A DNA stretch of 64,000 bases from Branchiostoma floridae (lineage: Eukaryota; Chordata; Leptocardii; Amphioxiformes; Branchiostomatidae). Both the position numbers and the translations under genes were made by a program. Shown piece by piece: positions 25,051 to 37,991 of this stretch (position 1 is the stretch's first letter; every line of letters starts with the position of its first letter). The stretch lies in assembly GCF_000003815.2 (NCBI RefSeq), contig NC_049981.1:28008131-28072130 (forward strand), read 5' to 3'. The notes beneath the pieces were generated by a model that worked only from the letters and a program-made list of their open reading frames with translations, searched no databases and was not told the DNA's origin.

Positions 25051-27997
25051 GTAGGATAACTTACATATCATCATATTGGCTGGAAGTTTTATATCCGAGA
25101 CAAATAACTATCAATCACCATGTACAGTGGGATCGGAGAGTCTGTCCAAACAAAAATATATCAGAACTATCTAGCCAGGTTTTAGAATGCCATCAAATAT
25201 TCAGTATATAGTAGTAATAACTTCATTGCCAGCTAATGCCTGAGGGCTAATTGTAAACAAAGTAAAACAGTTGAATACAGAATTGTACTTAACAAATAAG
25301 AAAAAGTTGAATATAGATGAGTAAAAAAGGGGAATGACATCTATCTAAATCTATATCTACCTAAACTATTTAAAGGAATTGACTTCTTTTCCGTATGCAG
25401 TGGAAGATATTTCTAATTGCCCAACACTTTCATAGATCAACTGGTTGTACGACTTAGAAGTAATCAAGAAGACGTTGGTCGGTAAGGTGTAAAAAGCTTG
25501 GAAAATATAGATAACCATAACTTTATTTGCAAGTACTGACCGAAGGGCTATTTTCAACATGTAAACCATATACAGACCTACAAAATGTATTATAATAGGC
25601 ATGCAAACTTAATGTTTCTATGGCAAAGTTAGGCCGACTATCAAATACCTTTCTCGTTGAAGCTCAGCCAATAGTTCTTACATTGTTGTTTCTGTTACAA
25701 GGGGTTCTCCATGTGTGCAGGGGTTGTCACCTTTGGCCGCTGCAAAAGATACTTTGGTCTACACCATCCGGGTGGCAAATGCCCGACTTGTGGTGCGAAG
25801 GACCACACGTTTGACCCAAGCCTTCTCCATGTTACTCAGCCCAGTGTAGTGTGTACAAGGTCTGTATTAATAGCATGATTCATACGAGGTGAGGACAGGG
25901 AGCCCATATATGGCACCATCTCAGCAAATGTCAGCGGCAAGGTCTGTTGGTGCTGGCGTGCTTTCGATACTTGCAAATACAGAACCAATATCGCTATGAC
26001 GGAGAGAACATTGTCAGGATTCAGTGAGTCTTGTTTGTGGAACGTTTGTCTCTGCCAAGTTAAGTGTAGTCATAGAACTAAAGAAATGTGCAAAGGTGAT
26101 AACAGTAGCAAGGTACCCTGTATCTAGGTAAGAAAACATCAGCCTGAGGATGTGATACGTAGTTAGACAAAGTAGTGACCCAAGTAAAAGATAATCCGTC
26201 AATATGACCAAAAGCAAAGTATGTTTACTCACGTTAAGATACAAAAAAGTATTACCACGCTGTCAAAAGACATCTATACCTTCCTCCCTCTCTCTCTGGC
26301 ACATCCTCTCAAAGGCAAAGACAAAGACTTGATCTACGAAATGCCCATCTAAGACGCCAATCAAGATTTACATCGTTCTCTCTACACTGTACACTGTTTT
26401 GCAACAATACTGCACATACCAGTGCATTTACTACACCGGATAACCAATTCTTATACAATTCCTCTGAAAAATGTGCAACTACTAGTAGACTGATTTTGAC
26501 GTTATCCTAAAGGAAGCTCTGGCGATCGAACAATTAGGCAAGAGTTCAAAGCGTCAAGACGTTATTCAGCCATAAAGCATGTTTGAGATGATTCCAACAG
26601 GACACCCGCCGACTGTTATGAGGGAAGGTCATCTCAAAGTGAGCACGTTGTGTGGACACATTATCTATAACCAACTCAATAAGGTTGTCTTCCAAACGAC
26701 CGTAGGAAAGTCCGACATTATCTGCCAGCACATTCCTGTGCGTGCCCTGGCCGTTCACGTTGTCGGGTGTGATAAACAGCCAACTAGTGATTAGAAATGC
26801 CCAAGTGCCTCCATGGTGTCCAGTGGCAGACATATTAGCACTGACAGTTTATTTTGCCACTTAAGCCCGAGTCAAGAGATGTATTACTCTTAGACGCGGC
26901 GAATGGCCAATTTGTTAAATTTCCTGGCCTGGAAACACGAAGAACGACAGTTGATCTGAGTGCTGTTTACTTATGCACATAGAGCGACGCGTAGGAAGAA
27001 CTGAGACTGACATAGGTCTACCCAAATACATCAAATGAAATAAAAAACGAACTTTTAGGACAGTTGTTTTAAGCACTTATTGTATGAGTGATATTCTCAA
27101 TACAACCCTAAGTGGAACCAATTAATCTTCCTGCAGTGGTAGGACGGTAAATAAGCCCTTACACATTAAATGTTACCCATTACAGCACAACGAGTGGTAT
27201 AACCTAAATCTAATCGAACTTATGTAAACTAGCATCTATTTGTCACACCTAATTAGGTCGTCTTTAAGAAGATGAATGTCCAATATAAAGATAACCTTGC
27301 TCCTCACCTCGTCTTGGGTACCGCACTGCCAAGACTCTGAAGCCTTAACCGGAACTGCTCAAACATTAGTAAGACGTGCACTGGTGTCGAGTGTCGTCAC
27401 GTGTAAACAGTATCCACCTGACAAGGCACCAGAGGCTCCAAGTTCACGTCAAGTATTCTAGCCAGACTCAATGGGACAAACCGATAACACACTGCAGCTG
27501 TTGCTGGAAGTTATTTCCAAACATAAATATCAGGTTTTAGGAGGTGGAAGGACAGCGAAGGAAATGCCTATGCCAGAAAAATAACGAGATGTTTGATGAA
27601 TAAAGGGTGAAGTAGCGTAATTTGTCTCTCACGGAGAACCAGCTGAATCAGCTCGGAGATACAGCCCTCCCCTCTGTCACATGAACTTGATCTAGGACTT
27701 CGGACAATTCTCATGGATAAAAATAATACTTTTTCGCTCTGTGTATTTTGATGTCTCTTTAGTCATTCTTTTAATTTTTTCATCATATATATTGCAATTG
27801 CGATCGCCGTTTAATGGAATTCAATATTAGGACATTAAGTTTACATTAGGAATGTAAAGTAGAAATGCATACAGACAGCTAGTTGTTGGTACCAGTATTC
27901 AACTTCAAGGACATGTCCATCTGAAGTAAACGTAATCTGATATTACCAAACTGCCTTCTGTAGTACATAAGACTACCATGGATGATGCCATACTTAC

Positions 27998-28627
27998 TGA
28001 CTCCTCAAGATCATCATGAGTGCTGTCTTCGACCTGCCCGACTTCTTCTGACCCGACACCATTGTCAACAGCTGACAAATCACATTGTCCTTTATCCGAT
28101 ACTTCCGAAGTACGATTCCTTTCTTCATTTTGTTTGTCGGTCACAGTCGTTTCATTTTCCTGGATGTCTATCTGCTGGGTGGTTGTGATATCCTCTCCTG
28201 AATGTTGTTCTGGGTTGTCTTCAGTTTTCTCTGGTTCAGTCACTGCCTCCACCTTTGGAGGGTCGCCAGCTTCCACCAGATCTCCCTTGACGTAATCCTC
28301 TCCGGAGGCTGAAGTCTCTGTAATGTCTTCTGGTGGTCCGGCAACGGACCCGTCCCTCTGCAATACGTCTTCAGCCTGATTTTCCTGTAGGGATTCCTCG
28401 TCTGATTGCTTCGGTTCCTCATCCTCTGTCATCTCTTCTGTAGATTCTTCCGCTATGCCTTCCAGCATCGTGGGTAGTTTTCGTAATCTTAGTAATCTTA
28501 AAGCGATCTCCTCGGCCTCCAAAATTCTCTCACGGTTTGAGAATTCCTCACATCTATCCGCGTTTGGTTCTGGTGTTATTTTGCCGTCCAACTGATGAGT
28601 CTTTTCTTTGTCGTGCTTTGTTGCCAT
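27998..28627 (-). CDS. Acidic, disordered first coding exon (alternative 5' exon or separate gene)
   Basis: ATG in good context (AAAGATGGC) at 28627, then 210 open codons to a strong donor GAGTCA|GTAAGT in phase 0. The protein starts MATKHDKEKTHQLDGK, has a helix-like stretch ERILEAEEIALRLLRLRK, and is then strongly Glu/Asp/Thr/Gln-rich with no known domain. It sits 7 kb upstream of the synaptopodin-like start on the same strand. Phase 0 would allow joining to that gene's exon 2 (7327-8812 exon 4 also begins in phase 0), skipping the PDZ start. Joining to exon 2 would leave half a PDZ, so exon 4 is the more sensible target. It could equally belong to an unrelated transcript. The coding character is well supported; the gene assignment is not. 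Confidence 0.55.
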
Positions 28628-30088
28628 CTTTCCTTGTACCCGTAACTTTCAGCTGGAAACGCTCATGACTCTTCTCATGCACAGGTCACAAAAGCGGCCT
28701 AAAGGGCCCCATCGACGCTTCGCTTGAGAGCAGACCCTTCTGTTCTCAGATGTTCCTTAAGGAGCTGCCGTTTGCTGACAGGATGGGGACATCCTCATTC
28801 ATCAAGATATTTTGGTCTCCAGAGACTCCGCCCTGGCCTTGGTTCTAGGACAGGTGTTAGGTAACAGGTATGGGCCAGTAGAGCTGCCAAACAAGGAATG
28901 GTTCTATAGGACAACAAATACGTACGTCTTGATGCCGCAGCTACTGGGTTATTTTACTTGTCATAGCCCATCAATCAATTTCATAGTGTGTATTGACGTT
29001 ATGAAATACAACTTGTTTCAGTAGATCTAGTAAGACATGGTAATGGTAAGACTTGGTAATGATAATGTAGCGAAACATCTGTTTTATGACCTAAGCATAC
29101 TGTTAATATATGACGATGTAGGCTACATTGCTTCATCAAGAGTATAGGTTTACAATCTCGGATACTCAAACCCAAACTGTGTATCCTATGTTTGAATCAA
29201 GAAACGTCTTATGTAGAGAAATGAGGTACTTTTTGAGGTACTTTCACCTTAACACACAAAAGATAGAAAACCCTTGGCAATAAAAGTATGGCACATCTCA
29301 CTGTAGTACAATGAAACCTGTGTGACTTGTATGGATATCAGATCTGGAGTGAGGGCAGGGTTTGTGTCACAACACAGCAGACTCAACATCAGTCGTCTAG
29401 CTGGAGCATACCTTCGTCAATCTGCATCATCTATCAACGGATGTGAAAATAAGTACCACTAATGCGAGTTCCTTGATGAACCAAACTCTTAAAGATTTTA
29501 AACCCTGTAACGTAAATGTCGCTTCTAAAAGAATATTCGATGATATCACGAAATGCACCATCTCTTAATCCGTGTCCTCCAAACAGACATGTTGTAGTAC
29601 TGGTACTTTCTTCCAGGTGCTGCTTTTGGCATTGGTATTGGCATGGTCTCTACGCTATTAATGTGTGACATTCTTGCGCATCTAACTGGTGTTTAGTGTT
29701 TTTTGGTAACGGGGATCGATCTTTTTTTCACATGAAGTTTAAACAAAATTACCTGCCAATATTTGACCTGGCTACGTATAATCAACCCTACACTGTGGCG
29801 TCACAATCTGACAGATGTGATAAAGGCTCACATTGAGAGTATAATAAGAGAGACAGACCTACACCGTGTCACCACCTCTCCCTGACATAAAAGCTATTCG
29901 TAAGTTAAGTAAAAAAATTAAGACCAAAGCATGTCCAGGACGCAATATACAAAAACCGGAATTACTGCTGCAGTACCAAGGAAAGCCATCGTGAGGCAAC
30001 CTTGAGCCTCGTCTTCCCAAGACCCACATACCAACACAACCCATCCAAAGGTTTTTAAGTTTTGCTGCCCGCAAATGGCCAAAAAACA

Positions 30089-30126
30089 CAAGCAAACAAA
30101 CAAACAAACAAACAAACAAACAAACA
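30089..30126. repeat. (CAAA)n microsatellite
   Basis: About nine tandem CAAA/CAAAC units, following a repeat-like stretch (29930-30080) that resembles the 3' part of the 35.0-35.3 kb repeat (TGCTGCAGTACC then AAGCC). Confidence 0.85.
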
Positions 30127-31793
30127 GAAAGACAAGCAGACGGAAACATCAAAACAATATCTTTCTTTTTATGTAGGCCACGAATCTCCTATGTACAACT
30201 AGATTCAACATTGGAAAATTAGGATGGAAGATCTCATGTCTGGTCGTGTTGATGTGGCTTATCCGACACTCCTACTTCGTGATTGATCTCTTCATGGTAA
30301 ACAAATGTTGTTTGTGATGCTATCAACAACTGTTTGTGTTCATCAAGTAAGCAGGGTCACACTTTGTTCACAACAACCGATCGCTTGTTCAGCCTTGGTA
30401 AGTATACAACTGCGTGGACCAGGCGGAAAACAAGCAATCGCAGTACTCACACGTACATACATGTACACAGGGCTGGTTATCAACGACTTCTGTAGCATAT
30501 CAACTTGATTTTCGCGCAAATTGTGACGTAAATGATATCCAACAAAGGTCATCACGAAAACTTTATCCTCCGCAAAAATGTCATCATTTACAGTACTACC
30601 AACATATCACACCTTGTTTATCAATCCTCCCCTGGAAATATGTACGCACGGCGAATAAAGTTTGAAATTGACAATTTGCATTAGTATTTTGCTTGAATAT
30701 TTTACATAACGATTAGTATGAATTAATTCATTTTTATGAATCGGTGACTGATGCATTAGACGCGTCCTCACCTAAAGGCTGCATCGTTAACCCACACAGT
30801 TACCCCAGCAGTTAATTTGATAGTCCCCGTCGTAAACGATATGGTAGAAAAACAGTATATCTGTGACATGGAAACGATACACAGCAACAGACGCTAGAAA
30901 TGGCCTCAAGACTTACCAAATCCAATGTTCAAACAGTGGACGACACTTGATTTTTGAAGAAGTACACGAACTAGACCAGCAACGTCGTAGCAAACCCTTC
31001 ATTGACAACACTATTTCCCCCAGGCGTTTGTTACTAAATTTGTCTGATTCTATATACTTATAAGGACCTTGTCTCCCACGCTAATGCCCAAAGGATATCT
31101 ATGAACAAAATAGTTGCGATAGTACAGTGATGATTAGAGCTACATTAAAGGAACAGCGGACAGTTATAGTCATGGGTTATTTCATCGAATCGCTCACAAG
31201 GACATGTTTGCAAAACGAAGATTATAGTTGCTTTGACTAGAATTAAGTTTAAATAACAGAAAGATAGAGATGTCTTATAACTAGACCTGATTCACAGAGA
31301 CGTAGTTTTTAGAAGTCCTGGTGAAAGGTCTCATGAAAATGTGTGCATGTCTGTTCAACTAGGCAGTGAAGTTTAAGTTAGCGGACCTAACGTTGCCCTT
31401 AAAATACTGTCACCACAGTTTAGAATCAGGCCAAAGCTGTGCCAAAAAATTAAACGTCGCGGATTCTTTCTAAAGGCATCTCGCCAAGCTTCTATATTTT
31501 GTCGTACGTAACAGTTGAATTTGTTCAAAGGCTAGAGCAAGTTTGTCTTTTTTATGAAAGTGTTGTTGACCTGAAATGATCCATCCCCCATTGCTAACTT
31601 GATCGGCACGCCAAGTGTTAAAGTTTCCAGAGAACAAACCGGTACCGTGCCGAGGGAAAGTGTCCAGGCAGATGGAGAACAAACTCGGGAGGGTTGCCAG
31701 TGCCCGGTCAAAGGGTCACCAACAAACACATGGAGCCTATAGGTACAGTAGAAGCACCACCATAGTCAAAATACGGTGTTGGGGAAGTCCTTT

Positions 31794-31960
31794 CCAAGCA
31801 GACCCCAAAACCGATAGTTCTGCTGCAGTGCCAAGGACAGCCACTAGGGGCCTAAAATTTCATAATGACTTCGATAGGCCAACACCGCTAACCACATACC
31901 ACAATCCATTCATGGTTCGAGTTATGTTGTTTAACCACAAACAAAACGTACATGTAAAGG
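31794..31960 (+). repeat. Dispersed repeat fragment with CTCF-like motif
   Basis: Contains TGCTGCAGTGCCAAGGACAG directly followed by CCACTAGGGGCC, then wording shared with the 35.0-35.3 kb repeat, down to GAGTTATGTTGTTTAAC. A diverged copy of the same family. Confidence 0.5.
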
Positions 31961-34129
31961 TAATGTAACAGTTTTTAATTAGTAGATTCAGTGTTGCTGT
32001 TTGAACAATAACGCAACATGATTATCGAAAATATCATTTTAGAAAAGTATAAGACTATGTAACTCTTCATCAGAATACTTTCAAATGATTTGTTTGTGAG
32101 GTTTTTGTTTGAAAGTGTTGCTATACATTAGAGCTGCTCACTATTACCCCCGCTCCGAAGCCTTAGTGGTCGGCCCCTACTCGTCGTGCTGGGGTAATGC
32201 GTCAGCAGGTTGTTACTGTGGGCCAGTCTGGCACGAACTTCAACATGATACATCTGGTACTTACCGACCTGGCTAACAAGGACAACACTGTCCAGGATAA
32301 ACAGCAGATCTCAGATCTGATAGAGCTCCTGATTGTGCATCCTCACTACCAGAGAAACATTTAAAATACAGTTTCATATGGTTTGCTTTAGGTAATATAT
32401 CATACAGTTTTAGTATTGTTTAAGTTAATCGTCATGTCTAAATTTGTTATGCTGTGCTTCCGGTTTATATTAAGTGCGTGCTGAGTCTACGGACCCGCCT
32501 CCACTAAAATCCGCCTCGTTACAAGATAACAGATGGTCGGATTAAGAAGACGAGACACCAACAGAGGAACACCCCCTTAAGTAACGCCCCAGGAGAATCT
32601 TCTGCTCCGACCGTCTTCTGACATGGAATCATCACAAGAACCCTTAAGGTGCACCTGACATTGCGCCACGCTCGTCAGTAAACATCACACCGTGTCACTT
32701 TCCTTACAACTTTAAGGAACGTACCTGTCACGTCTTGAAGGAAGCCCGAGCGGACTAAATCCTACCAGCAGTGTCCCCGGGTATGCCTGCTACTTGAACC
32801 GCGCCTGGGTAATCTTTAAGTGTTGCCGTGTCTCTTCTGGAAGAAGGCTCACACCCCCACGTCACTATCTCAGGAATGGCAAGCCTCTCACTTATCCAAC
32901 GCCCCGGCAGGAGGGGCTGATTTGCATAATGTAGGGGTCCTGACCGGGCTCCTGGCTGGGATGCTGTATCTGTGCTTGTATCTCTGGTGCAAGGTAAAGG
33001 AGACTGTGCCTCTCTACTGGTTTTGAATAAAATATGTTGTATCTTTATTTGCAAACTCATGCCCAAAGCGTTAACTGCAAGGGAACAATCAGACACAAAA
33101 ACATACAAGGCACAGATGTCTTATTGACGCTTTGACATCATTCGGCACTTAAGTCGCCAAAGACTTAAGAAAAGTCGCATGTCTGTAAATCATAGCACAG
33201 ATTTAATCATTACCTATCGTACCTAATCCATAGTTTCTCCACTCATTGAGAAGAAAAAATCGACCTTGCATATTGTGACGAGCGAAAAATAACTACTCAA
33301 TAATGGTTCTACAGAACAACAACTGCTCGTCAGGTTGCATAAGTCGTTGTTTTGGTACTGCCAATTTAGGCCGTCAAGACCAGGGGCAGTGTTACGTACA
33401 TACGTACATGTCAGTTTGAAGGGTAAACCTCCTTATAGAGCTGTGAACATAATACATTCTGCAAGCTTAGCTTGTAAAGGTCCTGACGCAGACACTTATT
33501 TTGTGTACGGAGTGTTTTTTGTGTTTGTTTGTGTTCATGGGTATTTAGGCTAGCTAGTGTAACCATAATGTGAAAGTTTAAAGACAGTGAAAGGATTCTA
33601 TTGACAAAAAATAGAAGAACGGACAAATTAAATATGGATGATTTTCCATATTGGGTATATGTTGATCATCGCCAGTGGGTAAAAAAATCTTTTCTTTTAA
33701 AGTCAGGCGAAAATCAATGTCATCAATATAAAACTTACTTGTACGTGACTCAAATGGCAGCAATAGCTAAATGGCGAACTGACGCACTGATACAGAAGCG
33801 CCGCCCTGCGGACAAAACCATTATTACCATTATTACCATTACCAGGCGGATTTTGATTTCTTACCTGTGATTGTTCAATTTGATAATGTCTAAGCATTTT
33901 TATTGGTAAAGATGCCATGTCGTTGACCAATAGTAGCGAAGCAAATTTAGCACCTACGGTATAACTGTCTATTGAATTTACCTGTCATTGGTTAGCATAT
34001 TGAACTAGAGTTCCACGAACACATACCTTTGCCAAATAAACCAGGTTTGTTATGTAGAATGATGTCTGTAGACAAATGCGTTACTCATTTCATTTTCTTT
34101 ACAATTAAATGCTTGGAGTTGGTTTATAA

Positions 34130-34980
34130 AATTTCGGCATTTATTATGCAAATTAGATCCCAATTTACAATTAATTGATATCAAATTGTATCAAGCATTA
34201 CTTAAGCTATCAGCATACCAAAAATCATGAGGATCCTTTGATCCATTCTTGACTTATTCTCTTTCAAAGTCTTTAAATACACCTCTTACTCTCTTCCCTC
34301 TTTCTCAGTTACATATGTGACAACTTTGATGAAAGTACTATAATGGAATGCAGTGGATTTATGAACTTTTCCTAATCAATTATGAAAATTAGCTGTTAAC
34401 TTGCATAATAAGTATCACATTATATAAGTCTTCATTTAGGTTATCTACATGCCGAAAATCATGACGTTAATATTTTCTCATTAATTATGCAAATGAGATC
34501 ATCATTTGCATGATAGATATGTATTGACATTTCTCTCTTTCTCAGCTACATATGTGACAAGTTTTAAAGCCCTATCATGGAATGTAGTGAATTTATAAAA
34601 TATCCTCATTAATTATGCAAATTAGCTGTTGATTTGCATAATTGTTATCTCATTATGTAGGTCTTCACTTACGCTACCTACATACAAAAAAACATGATGA
34701 TCCGTCAACATGTTCATATTTTCTCATTAATTATGCAAATGAGGTCATCATTTGCATAATTGATATCTGTCGACATTTCTCTCCTTCCCAGCTACATATG
34801 TGACAAGTTTGAAAGTCCTATCATGGAATGTAGTGGATTTATAATTTTTCCTCATTAATTATGCAAATTAGCTGTTGATTTGCATAATTAGTATACCATT
34901 ATGTAAGTCATCACTCATTCTATCTACATACCAAAAATCATGACGATCCGTCAACACGTTGCAGAGTTATTCTCGTCCAA
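34130..34980. repeat. Tandem ~240-bp repeat rich in ATGCAAAT octamers
   Basis: ACATATGTGACAA recurs at 34311, 34548 and 34794 (spacing 237 and 246), each followed by ATTATGCAAATTAGCTGTT and a facing TTTGCATAAT. Across about 800 bases at least eight direct or reversed ATGCAAAT/ATTTGCAT octamers occur, so each unit can fold back on itself. No coding potential. Confidence 0.75.
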
Positions 34981-34994
34981 AGTTTGAAAGGAAA

Positions 34995-35315
34995 CCGGCG
35001 CCTGCAGTACCAAAAAAGCCGCTAGGGGGCCCAAACTCACAGCACATACTCTCTGCCCCGTGGGCTATCTACCACCCATAAATCATGACCACAGCATGTC
35101 CAGAACACGAGATATAAAAAATTGAGTTTCCGCTGCAGTACCTTAGCAAGCCGCTAGGGGGCCCATTATCGAACTTGACCTTCGTTTTCCCGACCCCTAC
35201 CCACCTACCAAATATTATCGGGATCCATCCAAGACTTCTTGAGTTATGCTGTTAACAGACAGACACACAGACTCACAAGCCCAAAACATAACCTTAGCCA
35301 TTCTGGCAAAGGTAA
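34995..35315 (+). repeat. Dispersed repeat with two CCGCTAGGGGGC motifs
   Basis: Two subunits of about 130 bases each carry TGCAGTACC, a short A/G spacer, and CCGCTAGGGGGC (35019-35030 and 35151-35162). The end AACATAACCTTAGCC..GGCAAAGGTAAT resembles the end of a fragment at 49447-49475. It directly abuts the octamer tandem repeat, so both may be parts of one element. Confidence 0.6.
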
Positions 35316-35420
35316 TTAAAGACCTTTATTGTACATTCATGCCTCGACGGGCTAGGTACAGGTCACTGATAACAGACATGACTGATAACAGAATATCAAA
35401 CATATGAAAAAAAAAAACAG
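35316..35420 (-). mobile_element. Probable LINE 3'-end fragment
   Basis: Read on the minus strand it ends TGTACAATAAAGGTCTTTAA after CTGTACCTAGCCCGTCGAGG, the shape of a truncated non-LTR retrotransposon tail with built-in poly(A) signal. Weak call. Confidence 0.35.
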
Positions 35421-36689
35421 GATACAATTTAACTAGTTGAAGGTACTAAGCTAACAGGATGGTCGACATCTTCTCGCATATTAACAATAGACTTCGCCTT
35501 AGCCAATCAACTTCCAGTTCTTGCCTATGTCAACGAAAATATGTCACTAGGGGTCGCTGTGAGACCGTAAGCAAATTATTCAACTAAAACCGTGTCGTGA
35601 AAATGGCAACTATGATATATTTTGTGGGTTTTATCCTGCCACAAGTTTGTTTAGTCGCGCTTTTGGTGAATAATATGGTATCCATTCTATTTTAGCTCTG
35701 GTTTGCCTCTCCGAACGCTTCTGTCGAATTCCGAGCTAGAACATTATTGGATCTATAACGTTACCACTGCCAGGGTTGTGCGAGCTGGGGAGGGCAGCAT
35801 CAAATTTTGCGAACCATGTTAACGTTAGATATATAGAGCCGTGTTGAGTTGACGGTTGCAGGCTTTTCTTACTTACAGTCGGCACTGCTGGGTGTATAAA
35901 TTGATTCCTGTATTCACTTACTGTGTACATAAGGCAAATATACCTGTCCTTGGTGCTGAATACCGTTCACATACTTCAGTGTGTCTTTACAGTTTCATTT
36001 TTGGTGGGATGTTTTCACTGATTGCAGCCTGATTACATCATGAGCATAAAACATCAATTGTGGCATCCACAATTTTCTATAGCTCAGCTTAGACTGAATC
36101 TAGACATCTGTTCTAAGACTTTAAATTTAGCTTGGCCACAGCAAGTGTATTTTATGGAGCTGTCGCATAAAAAAAACAAAACAAGTTTGGTTATTCCTGT
36201 ATTCAATGATAAGTGATCCTGCATCAACACATACCTGGTGGGTAAAAAAGTTGTTCTTTTCGCAAAATGTGGAGAAAATTGATATGGCTGCTGATGTCGT
36301 CCATAGACTGTACTTGATGTCTCATAAACATGGTTGCTGTACAATTTCTCTGAGAGGACAGAGGCAGCACTTTCTGAAAGAAACTTTAATTCTACATTTT
36401 TTCCAATGCTCTAGACCTGTGTGGGATAGTTGATAAACCAGAATCATGGCATACCTTTCTTAATCCTCTTCCAAAAGTTGCAAAAATAATGCCCCTGTAG
36501 TTTTCACAAAATCTGATAGGAAGGCCAAACCTATACCACTTCTTCCAAACTTTAAATGTTATCTGCCACTTGTATATATACATGAAGACCATGGCATGTT
36601 TAGAAGACACAAAAATTGGCCAATCCATATACTACCCAGCTTCATACCAATGGTAAATAACAGACAGACTACGACAAACTTTGAGCTTT

Positions 36690-36885
36690 TGCTCTACTAT
36701 ATGTTTTGTACCATGTATATGTAGTGATATATGCTGATAGTTTTATTAGGGCTCGATGTAGTCTGTATCTCTGTTATATTTTATCTGACCCTTACCTCCC
36801 TCATGACCTCAATGAAAATCGGCCTGCAGGCCAATTTGAGCTTCTCATGAATAAATAAAGATTCAAACAAACAAAAACAAAAAGC
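36690..36885 (+). mobile_element. Probable LINE 3'-end fragment
   Basis: Ends with GAATAAATAAAGATTC followed by AAACAAACAAAAACAAAAA, preceded by a palindromic GGCCTGCAGGCC. This fits a CR1/L2/I-type retrotransposon 3' terminus. No open frame left. Confidence 0.4.
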
Positions 36886-37689
36886 TGCAATGTTTTGTGT
36901 TTGCATCTAGAGAGAAAGAAACTCTGGCACATACAATTCTATAAGACAAGCTGAAGGAATTGCAGCCGCGGGAAGCCCTCGCGGAACATGGATCAGTGAT
37001 GTCAATGAGTTGTCCGGAAAGATGGTGGTCCAGCTGACCAGACTGGCTGATGACCACCAAAGGTGGAGAGCCTTTGTGGACAGACCACATACCTATGGCT
37101 ACTAGCTATGGACTGAGATAAGGAAAATCACTGCTGTACCAGCAGGAAATACATTGACGTCTGATGTAAGATGATTTTGAGAAAAAAGCATCACTTCCCT
37201 CAAACCTGTTCTTTTGAAGTTACAAATTCATTTTGGTTCTATATCAAAAATTAGGTCTTTATTGATACAAAACATCCTGTTCTTTGCCAAGAAACATGCT
37301 GACAATTACCCAGTTATAGTTGTTTAATTTGATTGATATGACTATTAGTATGAAAACTGTACATGATTAAAATACTAACATTACATACTTACAGATTGCC
37401 ATGGTACTTCCATTATACAACTGTCAGTTTAGTTTTAAAAGGTGGTTGTAAAGTTTAAAACTGGTGGTAGCTGCACAGATTGTACATTCAGATGGGACAA
37501 ATTTGGCACATGTACTTCTGACACATCATCATGTTGTGACACACTCCATTAAAATTCATTAAGTTTATCCTTTTCTACCTTCTTACTGATCCTCTCATTA
37601 CACTGCTTTAATCTGGTACTTGTTTTGGCAAACAAGTATAAAAGTGACAATTTGACATAAAATACAAAATTTTCACTCAATATCCAAAT

Positions 37690-37865
37690 TTCACTTCATT
37701 CATGTATTTATCCATTCATTCATCCATTGATTCATTCATTCATTCATTTAATGCTTGTTCACTCATTACTCCATTACATTCCTTCCTTGCTTCTTTCTTC
37801 CCCTATTCCTTCCTTCCACCCTTTCCTTTGTTCCATCCTTCCATCCTAACCCCCCCCCCCCCCCT
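37690..37865. repeat. (ATTC)n tract and poly-C run
   Basis: Imperfect ATTC/CATT tandem units (37695-37750) grade into a pyrimidine-rich stretch and an uninterrupted C run at about 37848-37864, just downstream of the FYVE-ARM stop codon. Confidence 0.8.
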
Positions 37866-37882
37866 CCTTCTTGAGGCCAGCT

Positions 37883-37991
37883 CTACCAAGGTTTGACCCT
37901 CTGTGGTGCATTTTTAGTGATCGCTGCCTGCATGGCTCCCATGATTCCCGGTATGGTGGAAACACCTCTCAGAACATCTGCTGCCCCCTCC
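37883..37991 (-). CDS. FYVE-ARM exon 14: C-terminus and stop
   Basis: Acceptor GTCTTGTGCAG. Encodes EGAADVLRGVSTIPGIMGAM then QAAITKNAPQRVKPW and TAG at 37883-37885. The 3' side begins with a run of G on this strand (plus-strand poly-C at about 37848-37864) and ATTC repeats. An AATAAA on the minus strand near 37258 is a possible poly(A) signal. Confidence 0.75.

Larger units (their letters stand above)
20783..27997. other. Upstream region between first coding exon and acidic exon
   Basis: No confident gene. Contains the nested hairpin at 23.4 kb, a LINE-like tail at 24.9 kb, and a short plus-strand cysteine-containing frame near 25.7 kb (see findings). Confidence 0.5.
28628..37882. other. 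Repeat-rich intergenic region
   Basis: No gene recognised in over 9 kb. Holds the CAAA tract, three CTCF-motif repeat copies, the octamer tandem repeat and LINE tails listed separately. Confidence 0.6.

Noticed and set aside
29859-30152. 97-codon minus-strand frame rich in CLFV repeats
   Set aside because: It is the translation of the CAAA microsatellite.
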